From: Desulfomonile tiedjei DSM 6799
Lineage (GTDB): Bacteria; Desulfobacterota; Desulfomonilia; Desulfomonilales; Desulfomonilaceae
Assembly: GCF_000266945.1 (NCBI RefSeq)
Contig: NC_018025.1
Location: forward strand, 5,522,001-5,586,000
Direction: 5' to 3'
DNA length: 64,000 bases
Program-made: the position numbers and the translations under genes
Shown here: in pieces, positions 1 to 7,873 of the stretch
Layout of the letters: the number at the start of each line of letters is the position of its first letter
Position numbering within the stretch: the stretch's first letter is position 1
The notes under the pieces: generated by a model
The model's input: the letters and a program-made list of their open reading frames with translations, nothing else
Databases searched by the model: none
What the model was told of the DNA's origin: nothing

Positions 1-690
1 CGCAGGGATGAGGAGAAGGGCCTCGACGAGGACCGCTCCGATGATCTTCACCGACGCCACGGTAATTATCGTTATCATGAAGATGAACACGTAATCGAGG
101 AACACTGGATGAACATTCCGCACTCTGGCGAGGCTCGGGTTGAAACTCACCAGAAGCATTCGGTTGTAACTCCGGAATCCGAGGAGTACACACAGAACTG
201 AGATGACTACCAGGATTGCCATATCCACATTATCAACGGTCAGGATTGACCCGAACAGGACTTGATCGAGCACGTGCATGTTGACCTTGCCGGTCACGAA
301 GAGCAAGAGACAGGCGCCCACTGCTATCGATATGGAGAGATAGACCCCGATCAACGTGTCACTGGCTATCTTCGTTCGATTACGTGTGAAGTTCATGACC
401 AGTCCGAAGAGTATGCAAAACCCGAAGAGAGATACGTATGGCGACGTGTACGGTTCACCAAGCAAGATTCCGAGTGCAACACCGGTAAGCGCTGCCTGTC
501 CCACGGCTTGCGAGAAGAAAGCTAATCGTTTGATGACGACAATGGTTCCAATGCCCCCTAGCAGCGGACCGATCAACATTGCACAAAGAAGAGCGTTCAC
601 CACGAACGCGTATTTAAGCGATTCGGGAAGCCATCCCGCCTCTGCCGCTTGGGCACAGGCCGCTCGCAATATCTCCAGCCATTCGATCAT
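1..690 (-). CDS. Metal ABC transporter permease (ZnuB/MntB type), 3' part cut by window edge
   Basis: Integral membrane permease of a zinc/manganese importer; it would form the channel through the inner membrane. The visible 230 residues begin MIEWLEILRA and contain several hydrophobic segments (for example around GPLLGGIGTIVVIKR, ISIAVGACLLLF and IIGAVLVEALLLIP). The last is typical of the ABC-3 permease family (ZnuB, MntB, SitC). The start ATG (688-690) overlaps the stop of the upstream ATPase gene in an ATGA arrangement, so the two are translationally coupled. The reading frame is open to base 1, so the C-terminus lies outside the window. Family assignment is firm; the metal (Zn, Mn or Fe) cannot be told from the permease. 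Confidence 0.9.
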   Translation of the reverse strand, partial: MIEWLEILRAACAQAAEAGWLPESLKYAFVVNALLCAMLIGPLLGGIGTIVVIKRLAFFSQAVGQAALTGVALGILLGEPYTSPYVSLFGFCILFGLVMNFTRNRTKIASDTLIGVYLSISIAVGACLLLFVTGKVNMHVLDQVLFGSILTVDNVDMAILVVISVLCVLLGFRSYNRMLLVSFNPSLARVRNVHPVFLDYVFIFMITIITVASVKIIGAVLVEALLLIPA

Positions 691-1403
691 ACCGGGGTCT
701 CCGTTGCAGAGTGAGCCGAGAAAACGTCGAGTATGCGTTCCTCGGTCAGCACTTCCGCAGGCTTACCGGAGAATATGGAGCGACGATTTACACACGTGAC
801 CCAGTCGGCTGTTTCTCGCACTTCTCTGAGATTGTGGTGCACCCACACAATGGTAACGCCCTGTTCTTTCAGCTCGCGCACAATGCGTTGAAATATCTCC
901 GCACCGGTCTTGTCCATTCCCGAAGTCGGCTCATCAAGTATGAGAAGATTCGGGGCAGGCAGAAGAGCCTGCGCCAGTATTACCCGTTGGCGTTCACCAC
1001 CGGAGAGTTCCCCCATGAGGCGATTGCGTTTCTCACCCATTCCCACTCGGTCAAGCAATGGTGCAAATGCATTGCGCATGGCTCTTCCCGCTCCGAGAAA
1101 CGCTGGTCGATCCTGGCACAGGATAGCCATCAGATCGTTTACCGTAATGGGCAAGTTCTGGTCGAAATCTAACATTTGGGGGACGTACCCGATGGTTCTT
1201 CCTTCTCCCCAATGAATCTCTATGCAGCCTGTGTGCGTAGTTTCACCCAGGAGCGATTTGATCGTGGAAGTCTTGCCTCCGCCATTGGGGCCGATCAAAG
1301 CATGGAGAGTCCCCGGTGCAACTGTGAAGTTCAGATCCGAAAGCACTTCAGTGTTGCCGTACCGCAAGGAGACATTATGAAAGACGATTGACGGACCGCT
1401 CAT
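687..1403 (-). CDS. Metal ABC transporter ATP-binding protein (ZnuC type)
   Basis: Cytoplasmic ATPase that powers the importer encoded with it. The 238 residues show Walker A (GPNGGGKTS, about 38-46), the ABC signature (LSGGERQR, about 131), Walker B (LLILDEPTSG) and the switch His in WVHHN. Length and order match ZnuC/MntA-type ATPases of metal importers. It lies six bases downstream of the binding-protein gene and overlaps the permease gene by four bases, so one polycistronic transcript is expected. Start is an ATG directly after the binding-protein stop. Confidence 0.93.
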   Translation of the reverse strand: MSGPSIVFHNVSLRYGNTEVLSDLNFTVAPGTLHALIGPNGGGKTSTIKSLLGETTHTGCIEIHWGEGRTIGYVPQMLDFDQNLPITVNDLMAILCQDRPAFLGAGRAMRNAFAPLLDRVGMGEKRNRLMGELSGGERQRVILAQALLPAPNLLILDEPTSGMDKTGAEIFQRIVRELKEQGVTIVWVHHNLREVRETADWVTCVNRRSIFSGKPAEVLTEERILDVFSAHSATETPV

Positions 1404-1409
1404 GTGCTC

Positions 1410-2366
1410 TCACCGTTGGTCAATGATGTGCTCCTTGCCGTGCGCCTCGAGTAAGGCGTTTGTCAGGTTTTCCAGGTTTCGGCGCATTCCCTTTTCGAAT
1501 GCATCCGGTTCATATTCCCCTGCGGTGAGGTGGGAAAGGTAACGTACGCGGATCCCTGTTTCCTTCTGGATGGTCTCGATCACCTTGTCAGGAAAATCCA
1601 TCTCCGTGAAAACGACATTGATGTGATGCTCTTTGATCTCGGCAATAGTCTCCGCAAGTTCGATGGCGGTGGGTTTGAGACCGTGCTTTGGTTCTATTAC
1701 TGCCGCGACCTGGAGTCCAAAATCCTGGAGCAGATAATCGTAACCTCCGTGCAGAGTTGCGCAACGGAATTCCAGGTCGGGCAGATTTGCCAGTCTCTTC
1801 ATGTAATCTGCTTTCATCTTTCTCAAGCGATGTGCATAAGCACGGGCATTATTTCGATAGAATGCTGCATTTGCGGGATCGATATTGCCCAGTTCTTTTG
1901 CGATATTGTAGACTTGCTCGATGGATGCAGTTATGCTCACGAAGGTATGGGGATTGACAATCTTTTCGCGTTCGTTTGAACCCGCGATGGGGATCATTGC
2001 CACCCCCTTGTTCGCATAGATGAGCGGCAGCTTCCCATCCAGTCCCGCAGCCTTGAGAATTTCGAAAGCAAATTCGTCATGGCCGACACCGTTGACCACA
2101 AGCGCATCCAGTTTGGTTTCAGGATTGACAAGGCGCTTTATGTCTTCCGGCTGAGGCCGATAATTGTGCGGATTGAAGCCCGGCTGAATGAGGGGTACCA
2201 CTTCCGCTTTGTCCCCGACAATATTTGCTACGTAGCTGTAATAGGGGTGGAGCGTCACGCCAATACGGAGGAGTCGCATGCTTGGCTCACCGGTCGCGAC
2301 GTTCTCTTCGGCAGTGGACAGAACAGGCGCAAGTATCAGGACAGCAATCAACAAGAGGCGCTTCAC
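1410..2366 (-). CDS. Periplasmic metal-binding protein of ABC importer (ZnuA/TroA family)
   Basis: Cluster A-I solute-binding protein that captures a divalent metal in the periplasm and delivers it to the permease. It begins with a signal peptide (MKRLLLIAVLILAPVLSTA, cleavage about residue 19). The expected ligands are visible: H67 in NPHNYRP, H140 in NPHTFVS, H206 in LHGGYD and an acidic residue near E255. The long His/Asp-rich loop seen in many zinc-specific ZnuA proteins is missing, so Mn or Fe remains possible. The gene overlaps the upstream small membrane-protein gene by four bases (ATGA) and is followed after six bases by the ATPase. Confidence 0.9.
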   Translation of the reverse strand: MKRLLLIAVLILAPVLSTAEENVATGEPSMRLLRIGVTLHPYYSYVANIVGDKAEVVPLIQPGFNPHNYRPQPEDIKRLVNPETKLDALVVNGVGHDEFAFEILKAAGLDGKLPLIYANKGVAMIPIAGSNEREKIVNPHTFVSITASIEQVYNIAKELGNIDPANAAFYRNNARAYAHRLRKMKADYMKRLANLPDLEFRCATLHGGYDYLLQDFGLQVAAVIEPKHGLKPTAIELAETIAEIKEHHINVVFTEMDFPDKVIETIQKETGIRVRYLSHLTAGEYEPDAFEKGMRRNLENLTNALLEAHGKEHIIDQR

Positions 2367-2983
2367 TGCTTGATTCCTTTCAATCGACGTACCTCATCCT
2401 CTCCCTGGTACGCGACAATTTCCTTCCAGCCAGTCTGCACAAGCGAATTCCAGTTGACATCTGTGGGCGATTCAGGCCGGCCGGGATGATGCCAGACCCG
2501 GTAAGGTGGACCGTCCTGGTCGACTTGCCTGTGGTGATGGATCTCCAGAAGAAACGATCCGGTCGTTCCCGAATCGGATCGCAAACCCAAATAGATAATC
2601 CTGTCCAGGCCACGTTCATCCTCCAAACGATCGCTCCACTCGATCTTGCCCCGGTTGCGCCAGGCTTTGTCCTGCGTAAAAGGAGCGATACCTTCCGCCT
2701 GCAAGGTGTCAACTCGGGGCCAAGTACCATTTTGATCGAGGTAGGCCTGATGAACTTCTTCTGCAGCGACCCGCAAATCTCCAAAGAGTCCCTGCTCGGC
2801 AGTATTGAGATCTCGAAATGCGCCTACTTGCCATGCCTCCAAGCCGACTCTTTCTTCATGATGCGATCGACAGTGAATAAGACCTGCCCATGCAACAACA
2901 ATCACCAGCAGAGCTATCAGAAGGCCGTATTTTTCGCCTCTGGCGTTGGCAGGACGAACTATTTCGATGTTCGGCTTTTTCAT
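2363..2983 (-). CDS. Single-span membrane protein leading the metal importer operon (DUF6162-like)
   Basis: A 206-residue protein with a short cytoplasmic tail, one membrane helix at about 19-38 (YGLLIALLVIVVAWAGLIHC) and a mostly hydrophilic, probably periplasmic, remainder. His-rich spots (RSHHEE just after the helix, EIHHHRQVDQ further on, RVWHHPG) could bind metal. It is the first gene of the importer operon and overlaps the binding-protein gene. I recall a family named DUF6162 sitting beside znuABC-like genes, and this resembles it in size and context; that link is from memory, not a search. A role as a metal chaperone or accessory is inference from position and His content. Confidence 0.7.
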   Translation of the reverse strand: MKKPNIEIVRPANARGEKYGLLIALLVIVVAWAGLIHCRSHHEERVGLEAWQVGAFRDLNTAEQGLFGDLRVAAEEVHQAYLDQNGTWPRVDTLQAEGIAPFTQDKAWRNRGKIEWSDRLEDERGLDRIIYLGLRSDSGTTGSFLLEIHHHRQVDQDGPPYRVWHHPGRPESPTDVNWNSLVQTGWKEIVAYQGEDEVRRLKGIKQ

Positions 2984-3042
2984 GTTGGATCTTTGGTCGA
3001 ATTTTTTGTGTCGTCGCTATATATCCACAAAGCGATCCAGCG

Positions 3043-3060
3043 ATCTATTAAACAATAGAT
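3043..3060. promoter_or_regulatory. Perfect 7-4-7 inverted repeat upstream of the metal importer operon (candidate operator)
   Basis: ATCTATT (3043-3049) and AATAGAT (3054-3060) are perfect inverted copies around AAAC, about 60 bases upstream of the first codon at 2983. The position and symmetry suit a metal-responsive repressor site (MntR, Zur or another DtxR/Fur-type protein), but it does not match a consensus I can name. Confidence 0.4.
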
Positions 3061-3384
3061 GACTCGCAATTTATTAGTCATGTCTACTTCTACTCGACGG
3101 GCTGAATTTCTGTCAAGTTATTTTTTGCGGGGGAACCATTAATATTCCCGGGCGAGATGCAGAGAAGCCGAACTTAACCAGCCGGTATTATGGAATAACG
3201 ATAATTGTCAACGAACAGAAGTTTTGCTCGGGACGAACAACTCAGATATGAGCTATACCATTTCACTAATAAATGAGTTGAACCGGGAGGTTCGGCGCCC
3301 CATGGTGAGCCGGTAGTGGGCGGCTTCCGTGCCGCCGAGATTAATTTTATAAGAGCGATTTCTTATTCCTCGGTTCGAAGTGAA
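3061..3384. other. Gene-free stretch with fragments of dispersed repeat
   Basis: No credible reading frame. Around 3290-3345 it holds a short GC-rich palindromic piece (CCGTGCCGCC) resembling the dispersed repeats found elsewhere in the window. The rest is AT-rich. It probably includes the left boundary of the tRNA-Ala island, but no recognisable attachment-site copy was found. Confidence 0.4.
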
Positions 3385-3419
3385 AAACCGCCGAGAGTAA
3401 TGAACTCAATCGGCGGTTT
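3385..3419. terminator. Bidirectional rho-independent terminator-like hairpin
   Basis: AAACCGCCGA (3385-3394) pairs with TCGGCGGTTT (3410-3419); GAGT/ACTC extends the stem inward. T-rich runs flank it on both strands: GTTTTGG on plus, TTTTTCACTT when read on minus. It lies downstream of the minus-strand Ntn-hydrolase and small-gene pair, which it would terminate. Confidence 0.65.
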
Positions 3420-3570
3420 GTTTTGGCTTGATACGCTTATCAGGTCAGTATTCAATGTCTGCCCGTTCTAAATTCGGTTGATGGTCGCCTGAGAGGAGAA
3501 ACTGATTGACAGTCAAATTGATGAATAGTCCTCATTGATCTTTTTGCCATGATCCTCGATTAACTGTGAG

Positions 3571-3759
3571 TTATGGTTTGCAGACAATCTTGCTATCTGT
3601 CAGTAGCTCCTTTAGTAGTTCAAGCGATTCGTGAGCCATACGGGCTCCAACTGATTTGAACCCCCCAGTGTCCAGAGGATGTATTTCTTTCTTGGGATAG
3701 ATTTTCTTCATGTAATCGTCAAACGAGGTATATTCCTCAATCGTATTTTGTTCTTTCAT
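3571..3759 (-). CDS. Small hypothetical protein paired with the Ntn hydrolase
   Basis: A 62-residue soluble, charged protein (starts MKEQNTIEEYTS, ends DSKIVCKP) of unknown family. It overlaps the 3' end of the Ntn-hydrolase gene by 23 bases and ends about 150 bases before a terminator-like hairpin, so it is the last gene of a two-gene unit. The middle, DTGGFKSVGARMAHESLELL, is predicted helical. It may be a small partner of the larger protein, but nothing in the sequence shows a function. Confidence 0.5.
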   Translation of the reverse strand: MKEQNTIEEYTSFDDYMKKIYPKKEIHPLDTGGFKSVGARMAHESLELLKELLTDSKIVCKP

Positions 3760-5056
3760 TTTGGTTACTCCATTTGGTTAGAATGTCACTGAAATAGGTG
3801 CTATAGTGCCGAAGATTTAAGTGAGGTTCAAAATAAGACTTCCGTTTGACCCAAACGAACCCGTCTCCTTTTGATATTACAGCCACATCTACAGGCCCTC
3901 CAACTGTCTCAGCATCAAGGGTGAATTTTCTTTTGATAGAGGTTAAGTTCACCAAGGATTCTGCCATAGAAGCCAATTCGTCCTTCGGCAATACTGCTGT
4001 AGCTTGAATTACCGGATTGATGTATCGCTCGCGCAAAACTTGTCCGACTCTCTGGATAAATCGTGTCGATACTTCAGCGCCAGCCTTTCTTAACTCAGTC
4101 AGAATGTCTGACTTTGCACTATCTGGTAAACCATCGATTTTGGAAACAACAATTTCTGGGTATTCTTCAAACACCTCAGTCACGTAATCATAAATGTCTT
4201 CTCTTAATGTTGGTTCGATTCCTTCCATAAAAGTTCCAACCATTTCTCCTTGGGCAAAAGGAACTAAGGTAACACGATTCTGAGGGGAGATTTGTGAGCA
4301 CTGAGTAATTCGCAGTTTAAGTTTGTGATCAATGAGTCCCTCTATCATGCATGAGCACAGCGAAGGAAAGGTCTCTTTCTCTCCGAAACCAGCTATTACA
4401 ACCCCTGTGTAGGCCGATCCAAAATAATTCTTGGCAAATAGCATGCCCGCTATTTCTTTGAGTTGACTGAGAGTTTTGAGCGATAGAGAATGATTACCAA
4501 GAACCTCTTTTAAAAGGGCGTCAAGATTATCCTCCTGTTGCCAGATGAAATCCTCAAGATGAAAGGGACTCCAATCAGGCACAAAATCAAACGATTTCCA
4601 CTCTTGATGATGTTCGGCAACAATTTGTTCAACAAGTTTGTTTATCTCTGTTTGACTGATTTTATTCTGTGTATCGAAGACTTTCTTTACTTCTTCATTA
4701 ATATCTCCCTTGATTAGCTCAAAGTAGCTTCGAACAGCACTATCAACATAATCCTGTTGTTGCTGTCTATTGAACAAATCTTCCGCATTACGCAAATATA
4801 GAAGAAAATGATCAAAATATTCTTTAAGGGTTGCAAAGCTTTCATTAATAGCAATATCTCTGTAAATTTTAATGATAGATTCCCACGGAACCCCGAGAAA
4901 ATCGGCATAATTATAAAACATTACTCCAACAGGTTGAGTCTTTGATAATGCGAAGAGCTTGTTAACAGAACTGTAAATTTTGCTTCCGCTCGTTACGGCG
5001 CTATCAGCAGCAAGGGCTACAGCACTCTTATTCATGATGACGATTTCAGCGGTCAT
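3737..5056 (-). CDS. Proteasome-beta/HslV-like N-terminal nucleophile hydrolase, long form
   Basis: A 439-residue protein whose first 35 residues look like a proteasome beta subunit. After removal of Met the sequence starts with Thr (TAEIVIMNKSAVALAADSAV), with Asp at mature position 17 and Lys at position 32 in VNKLFAL. These match the Thr1/Asp17/Lys33 catalytic set of proteasome beta and HslV. I chose the ATG at 5054-5056 because it exposes this Thr and because the longer frame, from a TTG at 5134, would begin upstream of the -10 box (5121-5126). The protein is about twice the usual beta-subunit length; its C-terminal 240 residues are not recognised. It lies in an AT-rich island between tRNA-Ala and the metal importer. 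Peptidase activity is inferred; it could be an inactive relative. Confidence 0.7.
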   Translation of the reverse strand: MTAEIVIMNKSAVALAADSAVTSGSKIYSSVNKLFALSKTQPVGVMFYNYADFLGVPWESIIKIYRDIAINESFATLKEYFDHFLLYLRNAEDLFNRQQQQDYVDSAVRSYFELIKGDINEEVKKVFDTQNKISQTEINKLVEQIVAEHHQEWKSFDFVPDWSPFHLEDFIWQQEDNLDALLKEVLGNHSLSLKTLSQLKEIAGMLFAKNYFGSAYTGVVIAGFGEKETFPSLCSCMIEGLIDHKLKLRITQCSQISPQNRVTLVPFAQGEMVGTFMEGIEPTLREDIYDYVTEVFEEYPEIVVSKIDGLPDSAKSDILTELRKAGAEVSTRFIQRVGQVLRERYINPVIQATAVLPKDELASMAESLVNLTSIKRKFTLDAETVGGPVDVAVISKGDGFVWVKRKSYFEPHLNLRHYSTYFSDILTKWSNQNERTKYD

Positions 5057-5120
5057 TGATTCTGCCGACTTCCAGAGTGAGATTGAAGGGACAATTCTTC
5101 CAGGATACAAAAAGATAACT

Positions 5121-5150
5121 ATATTATCGTGCAATTAGCGGGATTGTCAA
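5121..5150 (-). promoter_or_regulatory. Sigma70-like promoter of the Ntn hydrolase
   Basis: On the minus strand TTGACA (5145-5150) and TAATAT (5121-5126) are separated by 18 bases. Transcription would begin near 5114 and give a leader of about 58 bases before the ATG at 5056. The match to consensus is close (TTGACA exact; TAATAT one off). Confidence 0.7.
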
Positions 5151-5410
5151 GCAGTCGTTCACAAACCCAGATATAAATCTGTGAGCCTCTTTAACACATC
5201 GCGCGCTTTTGTCAATGGTGTGGCACGATGTTTGAAAATCGTGTTCGGTTCACGTGTGATGTGAAGTGCATATTTTTGCTTGCAGAATTCTGTACGGCAG
5301 GCCCATGTTCCGGAACCGGAATCTGGATTCAAAACAGCATGGTGTTGAACCCAAATTCACATGGGTGCGAGCAGACAGGGTGAAAACCGGACCGTAAACC
5401 TGCCGTGTCA
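5151..5410. other. Gene-free stretch between Ntn hydrolase and integrase remnant
   Basis: No convincing gene on either strand. It probably once held the N-terminal (arm and core-binding) part of the integrase, but no recognisable codons remain upstream of about 5411. Confidence 0.4.
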
Positions 5411-6121
5411 GACGTCCGACATATCTCGAACCTCGCCTCAGGTGAGTAGATCGATGAAAGCCGGCAAACGTGGATACAGGCGCCCCCACATGTCAAGTTT
5501 CTTCCGGAAAAGGATAAACGAAAGCCTTACCCATTATCATGAAAAGAACAAGACAGTCTGTTTGGGAAATTGCCACTATTTCTCTCACAAATGTCAAATA
5601 TTCAAATCAATGGCGGTTGCCGCGAAAGTGAGGTGTGCGCTTTACGATGGAAATGGGAAATCCCGTATCCGGGACTCAACACATCAGTCTTCGTCATCCC
5701 TGGTGAGTTTGTAAAAAACCGAGATGACAGGGTTGTGGTTTTAAACAGAGTCGCTCTATCTGTAATAGAAGAGGTGAGAGGGGATCATCCTGAGTTCGTA
5801 TTCTCGTACAAGGGAAGACAGGTGAAGAAAATGTATGGTCGCGCGTGGCGTAAAGCGAGACAAAAAGTTGGACTATCTGAGTGTCGCGTTCACGACCTGA
5901 AACACACTTTCGGCCGTCGTCTCCGGGGGGCCGATGTTCCAGAGGAAGATCGCAAGGATTTGATGGGACATAAGCACGGTCGTAGCATCACAACTCATTA
6001 TTCAATGGCAGAGATTACGAAGCTCATAGCTTATGCCAACAGGGTTTGCGACGATGAGCGTCACAAATCTGACACAATAGTTTTCTTAGAAAAAAGAAAA
6101 CGCCAAGCTAATGGAGCTTAA
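5411..6121 (+). pseudogene. Tyrosine recombinase/integrase, 5'-truncated and with two in-frame stops
   Basis: The C-terminal catalytic domain of a phage-type integrase can be read in one frame from about 5411 to 6121. TAG at 5447-5449 and TGA at 5540-5542 interrupt it. Both fall where relatives commonly have Trp (GE*IDES and KPYPLS*KEQD). Downstream, the active-site regions are intact: GCRESEVCALRW (first Arg), HDLKHTFGRRLR (HxxR box with Lys) and LMGHKHGRSITTHYS (second His and nucleophile Tyr). The only open stretch, from a TTG at 5570, lacks the DNA-binding domains. The gene points at the 3' end of tRNA-Ala 25 bases away, the usual layout of an element integrated at a tRNA. It is judged inactive unless both stops are read through. 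Confidence 0.8.
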
Positions 6122-6128
6122 CTTGGCG
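6101..6128. terminator. Hairpin at the end of the integrase remnant
   Basis: CGCCAAG (6101-6107) pairs with CTTGGCG (6122-6128) with further imperfect pairing inside. The downstream run TGTTTTT follows after about a dozen bases. It overlaps the integrase stop codon. It may terminate integrase transcription before the oppositely oriented tRNA. Confidence 0.4.
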
Positions 6129-6146
6129 AATCCATTATGTTTTTCC

Positions 6147-6222
<76 letters not shown>

Positions 6223-6232
6223 AGAGCTTTTT

Positions 6233-6262
6233 AGTTTACCAATAGGACATCGGCCTTGTCAA
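6233..6262 (-). promoter_or_regulatory. Promoter of tRNA-Ala
   Basis: On the minus strand TTGACA (6257-6262) and TAAACT (6233-6238) are separated by 18 bases. This places the transcription start just before the mature tRNA 5' end at 6222. Confidence 0.7.
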
Positions 6263-6312
6263 TTCCTTTTACGCTTTTCCTTTTCAATCTTCTCTCACGC
6301 TCGAAACAGCCG

Positions 6313-7224
6313 CTATCCGTTGAGATTGAGCGTGAATCCCAGGATTTCCAATGGATCCGAAACCCTGATCACTGTATTCGGCGGTTCGGACACAACGTCT
6401 TCCTGCTTCACGCGATGCATCACGGCCTGGAGCTCCTGCACAGTAATGGTTTTCTTTTCCTTCAAATCATCAAGATCGGAAATTCGCCTCATCGAGAAGA
6501 AGACGAATATCATGTCGCCACGATTCGCAGAATCGAAAACGAACCCTTTTTTCTGGGCTATGGGAATCTCTATTGCTTCATGAGCCGCAACTTTTCCGCC
6601 TGTATCGCTCACTGAAGGCGGTTCCTCCGGTTTTGCCTGTCTTGCGCGTCTGCCTGCCGGCGGCTTTGGTTTGGCAGGTTTGGCCGGATACAGGAGAGTG
6701 ACAGCCTTGAGTCCCTGGCGAAACACATACAGGTATCCGTCCGCATTCGTTTCGAATCTCATTTTGTATTCGTCGCCCTTATTCAGCTCCGTGTTGAAGG
6801 GGGCCGGCGGGCCGAATTCTTTCGTTCCCTTACTCTTGATCAGAAGCTTACTGCTCACACCGATGATGGGATATGGAATGACAATCTTTTCGCCGGGCAC
6901 AACAGCACCGCGGATTTCGTTATATTCGCCGAGCGGACCTGCAAGCGCTTTGTCTCCCATTTTGGCTTCAGCAATAGATTCCAGAGTGTCTCCTTCTTTC
7001 ACCGTGTACACTTCGGTGTTGAGTTCCGGTTCATCCTTGCGTACGGGTGAAAGCTCATTCCAGGGAAACTTTGCAAAGTGCTCCGCTTTGACTTTGAATG
7101 GCGGCTTGATCTTTGTTTCAACAGGCGGGAGCGGCGGGGGCACATCCGGTTTCTGTAAATAGGCACAGCTCGTGATCAGCCCCAGAGTAAGTATGAGGCA
7201 GCAGGCAATAAAGCTTCGTTTCAT
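6313..7224 (-). CDS. LysM-domain lipoprotein with DUF4384-like C-terminal domain
   Basis: A 303-residue envelope protein. The N-terminus is a lipoprotein signal ending in a lipobox (LITSC, Cys about 20), followed by a Pro-rich linker. A LysM domain spans about 70-116 (VYTVKEGDTLESIAE through GEKIVIPYP) and should bind peptidoglycan glycan. The rest resembles DUF4384 (GDEYKMRFETNADGYLYVF, then TLLYPA), here interrupted by a Pro/Lys/Ala-rich insert (about 190-215). It follows cvpA by 33 bases in a three-gene minus-strand run and ends 90 bases before the tRNA. Function is likely a structural or sensory link between outer membrane and wall; the exact role is unknown. Confidence 0.8.
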   Translation of the reverse strand: MKRSFIACCLILTLGLITSCAYLQKPDVPPPLPPVETKIKPPFKVKAEHFAKFPWNELSPVRKDEPELNTEVYTVKEGDTLESIAEAKMGDKALAGPLGEYNEIRGAVVPGEKIVIPYPIIGVSSKLLIKSKGTKEFGPPAPFNTELNKGDEYKMRFETNADGYLYVFRQGLKAVTLLYPAKPAKPKPPAGRRARQAKPEEPPSVSDTGGKVAAHEAIEIPIAQKKGFVFDSANRGDMIFVFFSMRRISDLDDLKEKKTITVQELQAVMHRVKQEDVVSEPPNTVIRVSDPLEILGFTLNLNG

Positions 7225-7257
7225 AAAATCCTCCTGAGTAGGCTATACCGCCCGAAC

Positions 7258-7869
7258 TCACTTGGCGATCGCGGGGGGAGCACTCGGTGCCTTCTGTGAA
7301 GGAGCAGTTTCTCGCTGAGGCAGCACAGAACCGGGCTCCTGGGTGCCCTTCCATTTGGTTATGAGTGATTGCATCCGATCTTTTGCCTGCTTCGGGGCAT
7401 AATCCATGCCCCTCACGGCAAGCTGATCAACCGGCCCAATAAGTTTCGACGTCTTAACGAGCGGCCAATCCGGGATTCCAATAAGAATGGCCTGGACCAC
7501 AGCCGCTGAAATAAGCAAACCGCCGGCAAGCCCCATTGCAGCGCCACATACCCGGTCTAACCAGGTCAGCCTGGTGAGATCGAGCAGCGCGTCCAAAATC
7601 CAGCGGAGTATCACAAATACGATCTGAACAAGCACGAAAATGATAACCATGGAGAGAATCATGGAAATATGAGGGTCCAGCGACGAGACCTTACTGAGAT
7701 ATGGCTGAATGACCGTATGATATCTCATTGCCCCCAGCACTCCGATTGCTAGACTGGCAAGAGCTGTAAGTGACCGTATAAACCCTTTCCACAAACCAAG
7801 GGCAACGGTGACCAGGAGCGTGCAGAGTATGCAGATATCTATAATATTGTAGGATTCCAAAGCATTCAT
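7258..7869 (-). CDS. CvpA family membrane protein
   Basis: A 203-residue inner-membrane protein with four hydrophobic helices within the first 130 residues. The family pattern is visible: YNIIDICILCTLLVTVALG then WKGFIRSLTALASLAIGVLGA, and TWLDRVCGAAMGLAGGLLIS. CvpA homologues are linked to colicin V export, cell-envelope homeostasis and biofilm traits. The hydrophilic tail (about 165-203, Pro/Ala-rich) is probably cytoplasmic. The gene starts only four bases after the uroporphyrinogen-decarboxylase-like gene ends, indicating a shared transcript. Confidence 0.85.
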   Translation of the reverse strand: MNALESYNIIDICILCTLLVTVALGLWKGFIRSLTALASLAIGVLGAMRYHTVIQPYLSKVSSLDPHISMILSMVIIFVLVQIVFVILRWILDALLDLTRLTWLDRVCGAAMGLAGGLLISAAVVQAILIGIPDWPLVKTSKLIGPVDQLAVRGMDYAPKQAKDRMQSLITKWKGTQEPGSVLPQRETAPSQKAPSAPPAIAK

Positions 7870-7873
7870 TGTC

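Noticed and set aside
3180-3220. Fur-box-like GATAATTGTCA upstream of the importer
   Set aside because: Only half of the 19-base consensus matches and it is 200 bases upstream; the 7-4-7 inverted repeat is a better candidate.
3365-3380. Possible partial tRNA-like attachment copy (CGGTTCGAAG)
   Set aside because: Only about nine bases resemble a T-loop, in the wrong orientation for tRNA-Ala, and it adjoins a terminator.
5057-5134. Longer start (TTG at 5134) for the Ntn hydrolase
   Set aside because: This would begin upstream of the -10 box (5121-5126) and would bury the N-terminal Thr.
5361-5714. Plus-strand 117-codon frame before the integrase remnant
   Set aside because: It runs out of frame over conserved integrase codons; its own residues are Arg/Ser/Thr-rich with no domain.
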